Source of the DNA: Burkholderiales bacterium
GTDB taxonomy: Bacteria > Pseudomonadota > Gammaproteobacteria > Burkholderiales > Casimicrobiaceae
Direction: 5' to 3'
Assembly (NCBI GenBank): GCA_016790165.1
Contig: JAEUPL010000001.1
Span: forward strand, 186,001-250,000
DNA: 64,000 bases
Under the pieces are notes generated by a model. It saw nothing but the letters and a program-made list of their open reading frames with translations, ran no database searches and had not been told where the DNA came from. Of this stretch, positions 44,541 to 53,879 are shown piece after piece (the stretch's first letter is position 1; each line of letters begins with the position of its first letter). The position numbers were made by a program, and so were the translations under genes.

Positions 44541-45607
44541 TTCTTCTCCGGTGAGGGCCACAAACCGGCCGGTTTGAACAGCATGATCAAAATCATCGCG
44601 AGCGAGAAGATCAGGTTGCGTAGCACCTCCGGCGCGATGAGCACGGTGCCAAATACCTTGTGCTGCATGTTTTCGTCGGCCACGTAGCGGATCACCTCCG
44701 GCATCGCGGCCAGCAGTACGGCGCCCAGAATGACGCCGGGGATGTGCCCCATGCCGCCGAGCACCACCATCGCCAGAATCATGACCGATTCGAGCAGGCC
44801 AAACGACTCCGGACTGACAAAACCCTGCATTGCCGCGAACAGGCCGCCGGACAATCCCCCCGTCAACGCGCCAAAGGCAAATGCCGCGAGTTTGATATTG
44901 CGCGTGTTGATGCCCATGGCTTTGGCTGCGATCTCATCCTCCCGCAGCGCTTGCCAGGCGCGGCCGAGTCGCGAATGCTGCAAGCGCCAAACTCCGATCA
45001 CGGAAATGATCGTAAAGACCAGAAACACGTAGTAGTACAGCTGCAAGCCCGACAGCTGCAGCCCAAAGATCTCCAGCCCTTTGCTGACGTTGAAGCCAAA
45101 GAAACTGATGCCATCGATGCCGGTGATGCCACGCGGGCCATTGGTGATGTTGTAGGTTGCATCCGACCACGGAAGGCCGACCTTGTCAAAATTGTTCATC
45201 AGGATGCGCACGATCTCGCCGAACCCGAGCGTGACGATGGCAAGGTAATCACCGCGCAGCTTGAGCACCGGCGCACCCAGCATCAAGCCGGCGAGCGCCG
45301 CGAGAAACGCGCCCAACGGCAGTAGCACCCAGAACGGCAGGTGCATGTTGAAGTGACTCGATGCCAGCATCGCCCAGGTGTAGGCGCCCACAGCGTAGAA
45401 CGCGACGTAGCCCAAATCGAGCAAGCCCGCGACGCCGACCACAACGTTGAGGCCGAGCGCCAGCATCACATAGAGCAGCGTGATGTTCAGAATGCGCACC
45501 CACGCCTGACCAAGAAAGCCGGCAAAGATGGGCAACAGCAGCAGCGCAACGCCCAGCAGGAGCATTGCGATCAGTTTCTTTTTGTTGTCGGCGACCAGCG
45601 TCGTCAT
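44537..45607 (-). CDS. livM: Branched-chain amino acid ABC permease LivM
   Basis: The 356-residue membrane protein has about nine helices. GLNVVVGVAGLLDLGYVAFYAVGAY and LREDEIAAKAMGINTRNIKLAAFAFGA are the LivM signature regions for ATPase contact. It overlaps livG and follows livH by only 3 bp. Confidence 0.95.
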   Translation of the reverse strand: MTTLVADNKKKLIAMLLLGVALLLLPIFAGFLGQAWVRILNITLLYVMLALGLNVVVGVAGLLDLGYVAFYAVGAYTWAMLASSHFNMHLPFWVLLPLGAFLAALAGLMLGAPVLKLRGDYLAIVTLGFGEIVRILMNNFDKVGLPWSDATYNITNGPRGITGIDGISFFGFNVSKGLEIFGLQLSGLQLYYYVFLVFTIISVIGVWRLQHSRLGRAWQALREDEIAAKAMGINTRNIKLAAFAFGALTGGLSGGLFAAMQGFVSPESFGLLESVMILAMVVLGGMGHIPGVILGAVLLAAMPEVIRYVADENMQHKVFGTVLIAPEVLRNLIFSLAMILIMLFKPAGLWPSPEKK

Positions 45608-45610
45608 GGC

Positions 45611-46516
45611 TTAGGCCCTTTCCGCAACACGTTCGCCGATCAGGCCCTGCGGGCGGAAAATCAGCACGGCCACCAGCACGACGAAGGCGAAGATGTCCTT
45701 GTAGTCGCCGCGCACGAAGATCAAACCGACGTTTTCCACGAGTCCGAGAATCAGGCCGCCCACCATCGCGCCCCAGAGGTTGCCAATGCCACCCATTACC
45801 GCGGCCGTGAACGCCTTGAGGCCGAGCATGAAGCCCATGTAGTAGTGCGCCTGCCCGTAGTTCGAGGCAACCATCACGCCGGCGATGGCACCAAGCGCTG
45901 AACCAATGGCAAACGTGATCGCGATGATCTTGTTGATGTCGATGCCCATCAGGCCCGCGACCTTCTGGTTCTCGGCAGTGGCGCGCATCGCCGTGCCGAT
46001 CTTGGTGTTGTGCACCAGCCAGAGCAGACCGGCCATGAGCGCCACCGAGGTGATCAGGATCACGATCTCGTTCATGTTGATCGTGATGTGCCCGATTTCG
46101 ATTGGCGTTTTCGAGATCAACTCCGGGAACGAGAAGTAGTTGCGACCAAACACGAGAATCGCAATCTGCTGCAGGAAGATCGACACGCCGATCGCCGTGA
46201 TGAGCGGCGCGAGGCGTGGCGCGTTGCGCAGCGGCCGATACGCAATGCGCTCCACCAGCACCCCCACGGCGGCGCACACCGCCATCGCAATCAGGATGGC
46301 GAGCAGGAGCGCGATCATCGGTGGCACGCCGGCGCCGAGCAGCCACTTGGCGAGCACCAGCGCCGTCAGCGCCCCAATCATGACCACTTCGCCGTGTGCG
46401 AAGTTGATGAGTTGCAGAATGCCGTAGACCATCGTGTAGCCCAGTGCAACCAGCGCATAGACGCTGCCTACCACCAGGCCATTGACGATCTGCTGCAGCA
46501 AGACGTCGATTGACAT
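45611..46516 (-). CDS. livH: Branched-chain amino acid ABC permease LivH
   Basis: The 301-residue permease has the LivH motifs LVVGSVYALVALGYTMVYGILQLINFAHGEV and RATAENQKVAGLMGIDINKIIA (the ATPase-contact EAA loop). It is the first gene of the livHMGF operon. GGGGAA precedes the ATG. The operon promoter is in the 185-bp gap upstream, which also carries a near-perfect palindrome at 46601-46615. The matching binding protein livK lies 4 kb upstream at 50528-51808, beyond putA. Confidence 0.95.
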   Translation of the reverse strand: MSIDVLLQQIVNGLVVGSVYALVALGYTMVYGILQLINFAHGEVVMIGALTALVLAKWLLGAGVPPMIALLLAILIAMAVCAAVGVLVERIAYRPLRNAPRLAPLITAIGVSIFLQQIAILVFGRNYFSFPELISKTPIEIGHITINMNEIVILITSVALMAGLLWLVHNTKIGTAMRATAENQKVAGLMGIDINKIIAITFAIGSALGAIAGVMVASNYGQAHYYMGFMLGLKAFTAAVMGGIGNLWGAMVGGLILGLVENVGLIFVRGDYKDIFAFVVLVAVLIFRPQGLIGERVAERA

Positions 46517-46600
46517 GTATTCCCCGCTTCAGTGAGAGTATTGGTGTGTAACGCGGTCGGCGCGCTCTCCCTGCGCCGACGCCTTGATGAGCGGTATTCT

Positions 46601-46615
46601 GCCCTGATTCAGGGC
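46601..46615. promoter_or_regulatory. Palindrome between putA and livH, possible operator or terminator
   Basis: GCCCTGA-T-TCAGGGC is a perfect 7-bp dyad with a 1-bp centre, about 85 bp upstream of livH and 87 bp downstream of the putA stop. The tiny loop makes a terminator unlikely and an operator more likely. Confidence 0.4.
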
Positions 46616-46701
46616 GTCCACCCTGTCAGTTTCATGCCGATTCGGCGTTGACCTGTCCGACGCCACCCTACAGGCACGAGGCATGCCAATTCCGAGTCAA
46701 A

Positions 46702-49677
46702 TCAACGCGTCATCAACGTCACGTTGCCTCCTGCTGCGACCGTGTTGATGGTGATCGTCTGCTCCCCCAGGAAGCGCGGCAGGTAGAACGGCCCGCCCGC
46801 CTTTGGCCCGGTGCCTGAGAGGCCTTCGCCGCCGAAGGGTTGCACGCCCACGACTGCGCCGATGATGTTGCGATTGACGTAGACGTTACCGACATGGGCC
46901 TGCCGCGCCAGCGCCTCAGCCCGGCTGTCGATGCGAGTCTGGATGCCGAGCGTCAGGCCGAAGCCGAGCGCGTTGATCTGTTCGATGACGCTGGCTGGAT
47001 CGCCGGACCAGCGCACCACTTGCAGCACCGGACCAAAGATTTCCTGCTTGACTGAGGCGATGTCGTCGACTTCGAACAGGTGCGGGCCGATGGTGTGGCG
47101 GGCGGCATCAACCACCGGGTTTGCCGGTGTCGAGCTCGACTGGCGGCTGGCAAGCCGTTCGACGTGCGCGCGGATGCCCGCAAATGCTTCCGCGTCAATG
47201 AGCGGCCCGATATCAGTCGCCAGTGCCGCGGTATCGCCCACGATCAGTTCCTTCATTGCGCCGCGCAGCATGCTGACGACCGGTTCGGCAATTTCCGCAT
47301 GCACGCAGAGCAGGCGCAGCGCCGAGCAGCGCTGACCCGCCGAGCGAAACGCCGATTGCACTACCGCGTCGACCACATGTTCCGGCAGGGCGGTGGAATC
47401 AACCAGCATGGCGTTGATACCGCCGGTCTCGGCGATCAGCGGCACGATGGGGCCATCCTTCGCCGCGAGGGCACGCTGGATGATCTTCGCCACTTGTGTT
47501 GATCCGGTGAAGACCACGCCGGCGACGCTGGCGTGTGCCACCAGCGCGGCACCGACGGTTTCGCCCGGACCGGTGACCGTCTGCAACACGTTGCCAGGAA
47601 TGCCGGCGCGGTGCAGGAGCTTGACCGCCTCCAGCGCGATGACCGGTGTTTGCTCGGCCGGCTTGGCGACGACGGTATTGCCGGTGACCAGCGCGGCGGC
47701 CACCTGTCCCATGAAGATGGCCAGCGGAAAGTTCCAGGGGCTGATGCAGACCCATGCCCCCCGGCCGCGCGGGTAAAGCGTATTGCTTTCCCCCGTCGGC
47801 CCCGGCAACGCGAGGGGAGCACACACGCGCTCGGCCTCATCGGCGTAATAGCGCAAGAAGTCAATCGCCTCGCGCACCTCGGCCACGGCGTCGCCCCAGG
47901 TCTTGAACGCCTCCTTGACCAACAACGCGCAGAAGCGCGGCAGCTCGGCTTGCAACGCATCGGCGGCGTTGCGCAGCATGGCGGCACGCGCCGTGATCGG
48001 ACGTTCCCGCCAGTCGTGAAACGCGGCCCGCGCGATTTGCATTGCATCGTGAGCCTGCGCGGTCGTTGCGTCCGGTGGCGGCACGATCTGCGTGCCGGCG
48101 TACGCGGCCAGTAACGGTCGGCGCATCGGCTCCACCGTCAGGTCGATGCCATTGCTGTTGCGTCGCGGTGCCAGGATGTCCTCCGGTAGCGGGAACGGCC
48201 GCGCGTCGGTGACGTAGAGCGGCGAGGCGAGCAGGTCTTCGATTGCGATGGCGTCGTCGGCGAGCTGGTGTACGAACGATGAGTTGGCGCCGTTCTCGAG
48301 CAAGCGACGCACGAGGTAGGCAAGCAGATCCTCGTGCGAGCCCACGGGGGCATACACGCGCAGCGTCTGCGCAGGCCCGGCCACGCCGGAGGCGAACAGT
48401 TCACGGTAGACACCGTTGCCCATGCCATGCAGCCGCTGCAACTCGTAGCGCGCCTCGAAGCGCGTCGCCATCTGCACGATGGCCGCAATGGTGCCCGCGT
48501 TGTGTGTGGCGAACTGCGGAAAAAAAGCGTCCTTTTGCCGGAGGAGAGAGGCCGCGCACGCGAGGTAGCTCGAATCAGAATGATGCTTGTGGGTGAATAC
48601 CGGGTACGCCGGCAACCCCATCTCTTGTGCGCGCTTGATCTCGCTGTCCCAGTAAGCACCCTTGACCAGCCGGCACATCAGGCGCAGCCCGTATTTGCGG
48701 GCCAACTCGCCCACATGCTCAATCAGCTCCAGCGAGCGCGTCTGGTAGGCCTGCAGCGCCAGACCGAAGCCCGTCCACGCGGGATGCTTCGTCTTCACGT
48801 GCTGCAGCAGGACTTCGAAAACGTCGAGCGACAGTTCGAGTCGGTCCACCTCTTCGGCATCAATGGTCAGGTTGATGCGTGCGTTGGCCGCCATGTCGCA
48901 GAGCTGCCGGACGCGAGGCACCAGTTCATTGATCACCCGATCACGCTGCGCGTCTTCGTAGCGGGGATGCAGTGCGGAGAGCTTGATCGAAATGCCGTCG
49001 GTGTCGGCAGGGCCCACGTTTGCCGTGGCTGCATGCGCCTGCGCCAGCATGCGGATAGCGTGATGGTAGCTTGCGAAGTAGCGGTCGGCGTCGGCCATGG
49101 TGCGCGCCCCTTCGCCGAGCATGTCGAAGCTGAATCGCAGGTGTCCGTCGCTGCGCCGCTGCGACTTGGCTTCAGCCAGCGCCTCTTCAATCGTCTGGCC
49201 GAGCACGAATTGCCGCGCCAGCAGCTGTACGGCGCGCAAGGTCGCGGCGACGACGGTCTTGGCCCCGAGCCTGGCGAACAGACCCGGCGACTCGTCGGCA
49301 TCGGGCAACGTCTTTTTGGAGAGTGCAATGACCGAATTCGACAGTCGGCCGAGCGCGCTGGACTGGTTGCTGTCCCCGCGGCTGTCGAAGTGGGCGCGGC
49401 CAAGTTGATCCGCCGTCAGTGCAATCGCCGTGGCGGAGTCGGGCACCCGCAGCAGCGCTTCGGCAAGGCGCATCAGTGCAAGGCCTTCCGGTTTGGAGAT
49501 GGGATATTCCTTGAGCAGACTCTCCATCGCCCAGAACGGCGGTGGGTTCTCGCGCACGGCGCGCACCCACGGTCGGGCGGTCTCGATGACTTGTGGCCAG
49601 TCCAGCGTCGTGGCGACGCTTTCGACGTTGCGGCGCACGATCGTACTTTCTTCGCGATAGGGAAATGGGAGGCGCAT
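46702..49677 (-). CDS. putA: Bifunctional proline dehydrogenase/P5C dehydrogenase PutA, minimal type
   Basis: The 991-residue enzyme has a PRODH barrel in the first half (DTDGISIKLSALHPRYE, MCRLVKGAYWDSEIKRAQ, YAPVGSHEDLLAYLVRRLLENGANSSFVHQL) and an aldehyde dehydrogenase in the second (CISPWNFPLAIFMGQVAAAL, AETGGINAM, catalytic Cys784 in SAGQRCSALRLL). It oxidises proline to glutamate with FAD and NAD+. It lacks the N-terminal ribbon-helix-helix DNA-binding domain of trifunctional PutA, so it matches the minimal type A enzymes of about 1000 residues. Regulation is therefore likely through the divergent Lrp-type gene at 49786. Confidence 0.95.
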   Translation of the reverse strand: MRLPFPYREESTIVRRNVESVATTLDWPQVIETARPWVRAVRENPPPFWAMESLLKEYPISKPEGLALMRLAEALLRVPDSATAIALTADQLGRAHFDSRGDSNQSSALGRLSNSVIALSKKTLPDADESPGLFARLGAKTVVAATLRAVQLLARQFVLGQTIEEALAEAKSQRRSDGHLRFSFDMLGEGARTMADADRYFASYHHAIRMLAQAHAATANVGPADTDGISIKLSALHPRYEDAQRDRVINELVPRVRQLCDMAANARINLTIDAEEVDRLELSLDVFEVLLQHVKTKHPAWTGFGLALQAYQTRSLELIEHVGELARKYGLRLMCRLVKGAYWDSEIKRAQEMGLPAYPVFTHKHHSDSSYLACAASLLRQKDAFFPQFATHNAGTIAAIVQMATRFEARYELQRLHGMGNGVYRELFASGVAGPAQTLRVYAPVGSHEDLLAYLVRRLLENGANSSFVHQLADDAIAIEDLLASPLYVTDARPFPLPEDILAPRRNSNGIDLTVEPMRRPLLAAYAGTQIVPPPDATTAQAHDAMQIARAAFHDWRERPITARAAMLRNAADALQAELPRFCALLVKEAFKTWGDAVAEVREAIDFLRYYADEAERVCAPLALPGPTGESNTLYPRGRGAWVCISPWNFPLAIFMGQVAAALVTGNTVVAKPAEQTPVIALEAVKLLHRAGIPGNVLQTVTGPGETVGAALVAHASVAGVVFTGSTQVAKIIQRALAAKDGPIVPLIAETGGINAMLVDSTALPEHVVDAVVQSAFRSAGQRCSALRLLCVHAEIAEPVVSMLRGAMKELIVGDTAALATDIGPLIDAEAFAGIRAHVERLASRQSSSTPANPVVDAARHTIGPHLFEVDDIASVKQEIFGPVLQVVRWSGDPASVIEQINALGFGLTLGIQTRIDSRAEALARQAHVGNVYVNRNIIGAVVGVQPFGGEGLSGTGPKAGGPFYLPRFLGEQTITINTVAAGGNVTLMTR

Positions 49678-49737
49678 GATGTTTCGACGGGCCTGCTGAC
49701 GATTGAATAGGTCGCCATCGTATGGCTTAAAGTGCCG

Positions 49738-49748
49738 AGTTATTAACT
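49738..49748. promoter_or_regulatory. AT-rich palindrome in the putA-lrp divergent region
   Basis: AGTTATTAACT is a palindrome within an AT-rich stretch (about 49730-49775) of the 108-bp gap between the putA and Lrp-type starts. It stands out from the GC-rich surroundings and is a likely Lrp-type binding region controlling both genes. Confidence 0.5.
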
Positions 49749-49785
49749 AAAATTCACTGTTTTTGATGTCACTAATCAGGATAAG

Positions 49786-50247
49786 ATGGCCGAAATCGAC
49801 ACGATCGACCGGAGAATTCTCGCTGCACTGCAGAAAGACGGCCGCCTGAGCAACCTGAAGCTGGCGGAGGCGGTGTCGCTGTCGCCAACGGCCGTGCTGG
49901 CGCGCACCCAGCGGCTAATTCGCGACGGTTACATCCTGGGCTTCGAGGCGCGACTGAATCCGGCCAAGCTCGATTCCGGCATGACGGTTTTTGTGGAGGT
50001 GCTGCTGGATCGCACCACACCGAACATCTTTGACGCATTCAAGGCGGCGGTGTTGACCCACCCTGAAATCGCCGAGTGCCATATGGTGGCCGGTGGCTTC
50101 GACTACCTGATTAAGCTGCGGGTGCGCGATATGGAGGCGTACCGCGAGTTCGCCAGTCGGCGACTATGGCAGTTCCCCGGCGTACGCGAGACACGGACGT
50201 ACGCCGTGATCGAGGAAGTCAAGGACGGCGGTCCGTTGCCGGTGTAG
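49786..50247 (+). CDS. Lrp/AsnC-family regulator, probable PutR
   Basis: The 153-residue protein has the N-terminal Lrp helix-turn-helix (IDRRILAALQKDGRLSNLKLAEAVSLSPTAVLARTQRL) and the C-terminal RAM domain (AECHMVAGGFDYLIKLRVRDMEAY). The ATG has AGGA 5 nt upstream. It is divergent from putA, the classic position of PutR/BkdR-like activators that respond to amino acids. It probably activates putA in the presence of proline. Confidence 0.9.
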   Translation: MAEIDTIDRRILAALQKDGRLSNLKLAEAVSLSPTAVLARTQRLIRDGYILGFEARLNPAKLDSGMTVFVEVLLDRTTPNIFDAFKAAVLTHPEIAECHMVAGGFDYLIKLRVRDMEAYREFASRRLWQFPGVRETRTYAVIEEVKDGGPLPV

Positions 50248-50462
50248 CGACGCCGGCCACGCTGCCTATGGCTTTGTGGCTTAAACGACAAACCGATGGC
50301 GGTTGTATCTCGATTTTTGTGCAAGTCGACTTGTCAACGAATCAGCCTGTATTGACCGCTGCGCCGTCGATGAAACGAAAAAGCTGTTCCGTATTCATCA
50401 TGGGCCCGTAGCCGTTGCGCGGAGGTCGTCACCGGCTCGTCGGTCGATCACGCGAAACCTCC

Positions 50463-50493
50463 AAAAAAAACGGCACCCGAAGGTGCCGTTTTT
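50463..50493 (-). terminator. Rho-independent terminator of livK
   Basis: AAACGGCACC and GGTGCCGTTT around a CGAA tetraloop, preceded by A-runs and followed by T-runs on both strands. It lies 35 bp beyond the livK stop and can also end the converging lrp-type transcript. Confidence 0.9.
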
Positions 50494-50527
50494 GTGAAGA
50501 GACAACGCCCGGGTGGGCGCGAAGCGA

Positions 50528-51808
50528 TTACTTCTTCTTCTCTTCTTTTGCCGGGGCTGCAGCCGGGGCCGGCGCAGCGGCGGCCGGTGCGGCAGCGGCC
50601 GGAGCAGCGGCTTTCGGGCCACCGATCACTTCTGCCACGTCCCATTTGCCACCCTTGACGACGAACACAGTGATCGCGCCGTCTTTCATGTCGCCCTTGT
50701 CGTCGTAGGCGTAGGTGCCTGCGGCGCCAGTGAACGTGCCGCCCTTGATCGCGTCGATGATCTTCGCGCCTTCGGTGCTGCCCGCTTTCTGCATGGCTTC
50801 GATCAGGATATTGGTCGCGTCGTAGGTGAACGGCGCGTAAGCCTGAACGTCAACATTGAACTTGGCTTTGTACTTGTCGTAGAAAGCCTGGCCTTGCGGC
50901 ATCTTCTCTTTCGGCAGACCTGCCAGCGTGGCGTAGGCGCCTTCGCCTGCGTCACCCGCGAGCTTGATGAATTCGCCGGTTTGCGCACCGTCGCCGCCGA
51001 TGGCCTTGGCCTTGATGCCAAGCGCTTTCATCTGCTTCATCATCGGGCCCATCTGGGCGTCCATACCGCCGAACATGATGACATCCGGACCCTTGGCCTT
51101 CACCTTGGTCAGCACGCCCTTGAAGTCCTGCTCTTTTTCGTTGGCGAGCGCTTCGCGGATCACCACCGTGCCGCCAGCGGCCTTGATAGCCTTTTCGGCC
51201 TCATCAGCGAGACCAACGCCGTAGGCGGTCTTGTCGTCGATGATGGCGATCTTCTTGCCGCCCATGCCCTTGACTGCGAACGTACCGATCGCGCCGCCTT
51301 GAGCGACGTCGTTAGCCACAGTACGGAACACGCCCTTGAAGCCCTGAGCGGTCAGCTTCGGGTTGGTCGCGGAGGGGGTGATCTGCGGGATGCCTGCGGT
51401 GTTGTAGATCGCCGACGCCGGGATCGAGGTGCCCGAGTTCAGGTGACCGATCACGCCGACCACTTTAGCGTCAACCAGCTTTTGCGCCACCGTGGTTGCT
51501 TGCTTGGGGTCCGCTGCATCGTCTTCCGCGAGGAATTCGAATTTGACTTTCTTGCCACCGATGGTGATGCCCTTGGCGTTGGCTTCTTCAACGGCGAGAC
51601 GCGCAGCGTTCTCGTTGTCTTTGCCAAGGTGGGCGATCTGGCCAGACGTCGGGCCGACGTGGCCGATCTTGACGACGAGATCCTGGGCCGGGGCCGGCGC
51701 AGCAGCAGGTGCCTGAGCCTTCGGCTCTTCCTTCTTGCCGCAGGCGGCAAGGCCCGCTGCAACGGCGACCGCGAGGGTAGCCAGTGCGAATTTGTTGATT
51801 TGCTTCAT
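50528..51808 (-). CDS. livK: Branched-chain amino acid binding lipoprotein LivK
   Basis: The 426-residue protein has a lipoprotein signal ending LAACG, and then a type I periplasmic binding fold (VKIGHVGPTSGQIAHLGKDNENAARLAVEEAN, TPSATNPKLT, YDATNILIEAM). Ala/Pro-rich low-complexity stretches follow the lipid-modified Cys (residues 29-42) and form the last 35 residues, which end KEEKKK. The C-terminal tail is unusual for the family. Such proteins bind leucine, isoleucine or valine for LivHMGF. The gene has its own strong promoter and terminator, so it is made in excess over the membrane parts. Confidence 0.93.
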   Translation of the reverse strand: MKQINKFALATLAVAVAAGLAACGKKEEPKAQAPAAAPAPAQDLVVKIGHVGPTSGQIAHLGKDNENAARLAVEEANAKGITIGGKKVKFEFLAEDDAADPKQATTVAQKLVDAKVVGVIGHLNSGTSIPASAIYNTAGIPQITPSATNPKLTAQGFKGVFRTVANDVAQGGAIGTFAVKGMGGKKIAIIDDKTAYGVGLADEAEKAIKAAGGTVVIREALANEKEQDFKGVLTKVKAKGPDVIMFGGMDAQMGPMMKQMKALGIKAKAIGGDGAQTGEFIKLAGDAGEGAYATLAGLPKEKMPQGQAFYDKYKAKFNVDVQAYAPFTYDATNILIEAMQKAGSTEGAKIIDAIKGGTFTGAAGTYAYDDKGDMKDGAITVFVVKGGKWDVAEVIGGPKAAAPAAAAPAAAAPAPAAAPAKEEKKK

Positions 51809-51839
51809 GTGACGGAGTCCTCCGAGAAAAAACCCGAGG

Positions 51840-51868
51840 ATTATGCTGCGGGCTTTTCGCGCTGTCAA
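51840..51868 (-). promoter_or_regulatory. Near-consensus sigma70 promoter of livK
   Basis: On the minus strand TTGACA (51868-51863) and CATAAT (51845-51840) are separated by 17 bp. This is the best-matching promoter in the window. The start is expected near 51833, giving a leader of about 25 nt that contains GGAGG. Confidence 0.85.
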
Positions 51869-52003
51869 CGCGAAATCGCCCGCAAAACCTCATTCAGCGG
51901 TGTTTTCCGGCAATCCCTTGGGTGAGCTGAGGATACCGTCACGGCGGGTGGTGGCGCACCAAAGGTGGCGCCCCGTGCAGGACCAACCAGACGACAGCCG
52001 ATG

Positions 52004-52765
52004 TCAGCCTCGCCCAACGAACGGCATTTTGGTGGCCATGATGGTCATGAATTGCACATTCGCTTCGAGCGGGAGATTAGCGATGTGAACGATGGCGTTG
52101 GCGACGTGCTGCACGTCCATGCGCGGCTCGACCATCATCTCGCCGTTGGGCTGCAAAACGCCCTTGGCCATGCGTTCAGTCATCTCCGTGGCCGCGTTGC
52201 CGATGTCGATCTGGCTGCACGCAATGTCATATTTGCGGCCGTCGAGCGAGGTGGTCTTGGTCAGACCAGTGATCGCGTGCTTGGTTGAGGTGTAGGGCGC
52301 GCTGTTGGGGCGGGGGGCGTAGGCCGAGATCGAGCCGTTATTGATGATGCGCCCGCCGCGCGGCGACTGCGCCTTCATCACGCGAAACGCCTCACGCGTG
52401 CATAGAAATGAGCCTGTGAGATTGGTGTCAACCACGGCTTTCCATTGCTCGACGGAAATATCCTCCAGCAGTACGGGGGGCGCGCCGATGCCTGCGTTGT
52501 TGAAAATCACGTCAACGCGCCCGAAGGTGGCGACCGTTCGGTCAAACAAGGCTTTGACCGAATCGGCGTTGCTCACGTCGGTGACCACCGCGAGACCGCG
52601 TGAGGCGTCTGCACCGGCGGAGGCGACCGCGGCTTCCAGCTCGGCTTGGCGGCGGCCTGCGAAAGCGACGCTGTAACCGGCCTTCAGCAGAGCGACGGCC
52701 GATGCCTTGCCGATGCCGGCGGACGCGCCGGTGATGATGGCGACTTTGCCGTTGCCAGAGCTCAT
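52004..52765 (-). CDS. Short-chain dehydrogenase/reductase
   Basis: The 253-residue SDR has [10 protein letters not shown] for NAD(P) binding, NNAG, the catalytic Ser in [10 protein letters not shown] and YTSTK. Its length and motifs are those of classical SDRs. The substrate is unknown. AGGAG precedes the ATG. It overlaps the end of the CaiB-type gene by 4 bp, so the two form an operon, possibly for CoA-linked metabolism. Confidence 0.9.
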   Translation of the reverse strand: MSSGNGKVAIITGASAGIGKASAVALLKAGYSVAFAGRRQAELEAAVASAGADASRGLAVVTDVSNADSVKALFDRTVATFGRVDVIFNNAGIGAPPVLLEDISVEQWKAVVDTNLTGSFLCTREAFRVMKAQSPRGGRIINNGSISAYAPRPNSAPYTSTKHAITGLTKTTSLDGRKYDIACSQIDIGNAATEMTERMAKGVLQPNGEMMVEPRMDVQHVANAIVHIANLPLEANVQFMTIMATKMPFVGRG

Positions 52766-53790
52766 TGCGTACTCCTGAAGAGGGGATGTTGATGTGCCTC
52801 GGCAAGTGTAAGCACCGGCGTCACGCAGCAGTCGACGCGCTCAAAGAACTCGGTCCAGTGCGCTAGCGACTGCAGCTGGAAATGGTCGCTGAGTTCCTTG
52901 CGGACGCGTAGCCCGACAACGCCGCTGCTGGTGCCTAGCGGGATCAGGTGCGGCTTGCCGATGGCTTCACACAGCACTTGCCAAAACTTCGGCTCCAGCG
53001 CACCAACCGCGAGATATCGCGCGTCCGCCGTGCCGTAGACGCCGTAGCACGGCCAGCCGCCGGTTAGCCAGTCCTCTCCCCGCAGTTGTGCCTTGCCCAG
53101 CGCCAGCGCATGCTCGGCGATGATGTTCAGTTGCGCCACTTCGTGCGTCATCGACACGTCCACGAACGCGCCCTGCCCTGTGGTTCGTGCTTGTACCAGC
53201 GCGGCGCAGAGGCGCGCGGCCGCCGCCAGTGCGCCTCCAGCCAGATCGGCGATCTGCCAGTTCGACATCGTCGGCGGACGCCCGCGCTCGCCGATTTGAT
53301 CCAGTACGCCGGACATCGCAAGGTAGTTGATGTCGTGCCCCGCCCGGTGCGCCCACACGCTATGACTGCCATAACCGGTGATCGCTGCGTAAACGAGTGC
53401 CGGCCGCCGGCTACGGAGCACGGCGTCGCCCAGTCCGAGTCGGTCCATGACGCCGGGGCGAAAGCCTTCGACCAGTGCGTCGCTCTGGTCAACCCATTCC
53501 AGCAGTCGCGCTCGGCCAGGACCGGACTTGAGATCCAGCCGCTCGAAGGATTTGCCGCGGTTGACCAGCGTGTACAACGGCGACACCTGTTCGGCGGGGG
53601 CGTCTGCTGGCAGTCCCAGGCGGTTAGCGTAATCGCCTTCCGGTGGCTCGATTTTCACCACGTCGGCCCCCCAATCGGACAGGAGGCGTGTGCACGCCGG
53701 CCCTGGCAATAGGCGCGTCAAATCAAGAATGCGGACGCCTGCTAGCGGCTTGAACGGCGGCGGTGTGGTTGGGGCGGTGGGTGTTGTCAT
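52762..53790 (-). CDS. Family III CoA-transferase (CaiB/BaiF)
   Basis: The 342-residue protein has the CaiB motifs [31 protein letters not shown] and [12 protein letters not shown], and the catalytic Asp in [12 protein letters not shown], as in formyl-CoA transferase and alpha-methylacyl-CoA racemase. It is shorter than most transferases (about 400), closer to the racemase group. The ATG is preceded by GATAAT at 6 nt with no ribosome site, indicating a leaderless mRNA. It overlaps the SDR gene downstream. Confidence 0.9.
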   Translation of the reverse strand: MTTPTAPTTPPPFKPLAGVRILDLTRLLPGPACTRLLSDWGADVVKIEPPEGDYANRLGLPADAPAEQVSPLYTLVNRGKSFERLDLKSGPGRARLLEWVDQSDALVEGFRPGVMDRLGLGDAVLRSRRPALVYAAITGYGSHSVWAHRAGHDINYLAMSGVLDQIGERGRPPTMSNWQIADLAGGALAAAARLCAALVQARTTGQGAFVDVSMTHEVAQLNIIAEHALALGKAQLRGEDWLTGGWPCYGVYGTADARYLAVGALEPKFWQVLCEAIGKPHLIPLGTSSGVVGLRVRKELSDHFQLQSLAHWTEFFERVDCCVTPVLTLAEAHQHPLFRSTQ

Positions 53791-53796
53791 GTCGCG

Positions 53797-53802
53797 ATTA
53801 TC
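53797..53802 (-). promoter_or_regulatory. -10-like box 6 nt before the CaiB-type start
   Basis: Minus-strand GATAAT, 6 nt and then the ATG at 53790, with no ribosome site. It faces a similar box at 53868-53873 for the divergent sensor kinase gene. Confidence 0.5.
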
Positions 53803-53867
53803 GACGCCCGAGGCGCTGCCGTGGGCGCCGTCGCCCTGTTCAGCGTTTCCCGCAGGTAGCCGACGCC

Positions 53868-53873
53868 TACAAT
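53868..53873 (+). promoter_or_regulatory. -10-like box 6 nt before the sensor kinase start
   Basis: TACAAT, 6 nt and then the GTG at 53880. No Shine-Dalgarno is present. The spacing is the same as at seven other genes in this window. Confidence 0.5.
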
Positions 53874-53879
53874 GCCGAC

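Noticed and set aside
48334-49710. Plus-strand ORF of 458 codons inside putA
   Set aside because: Antisense shadow of putA without recognisable protein features.
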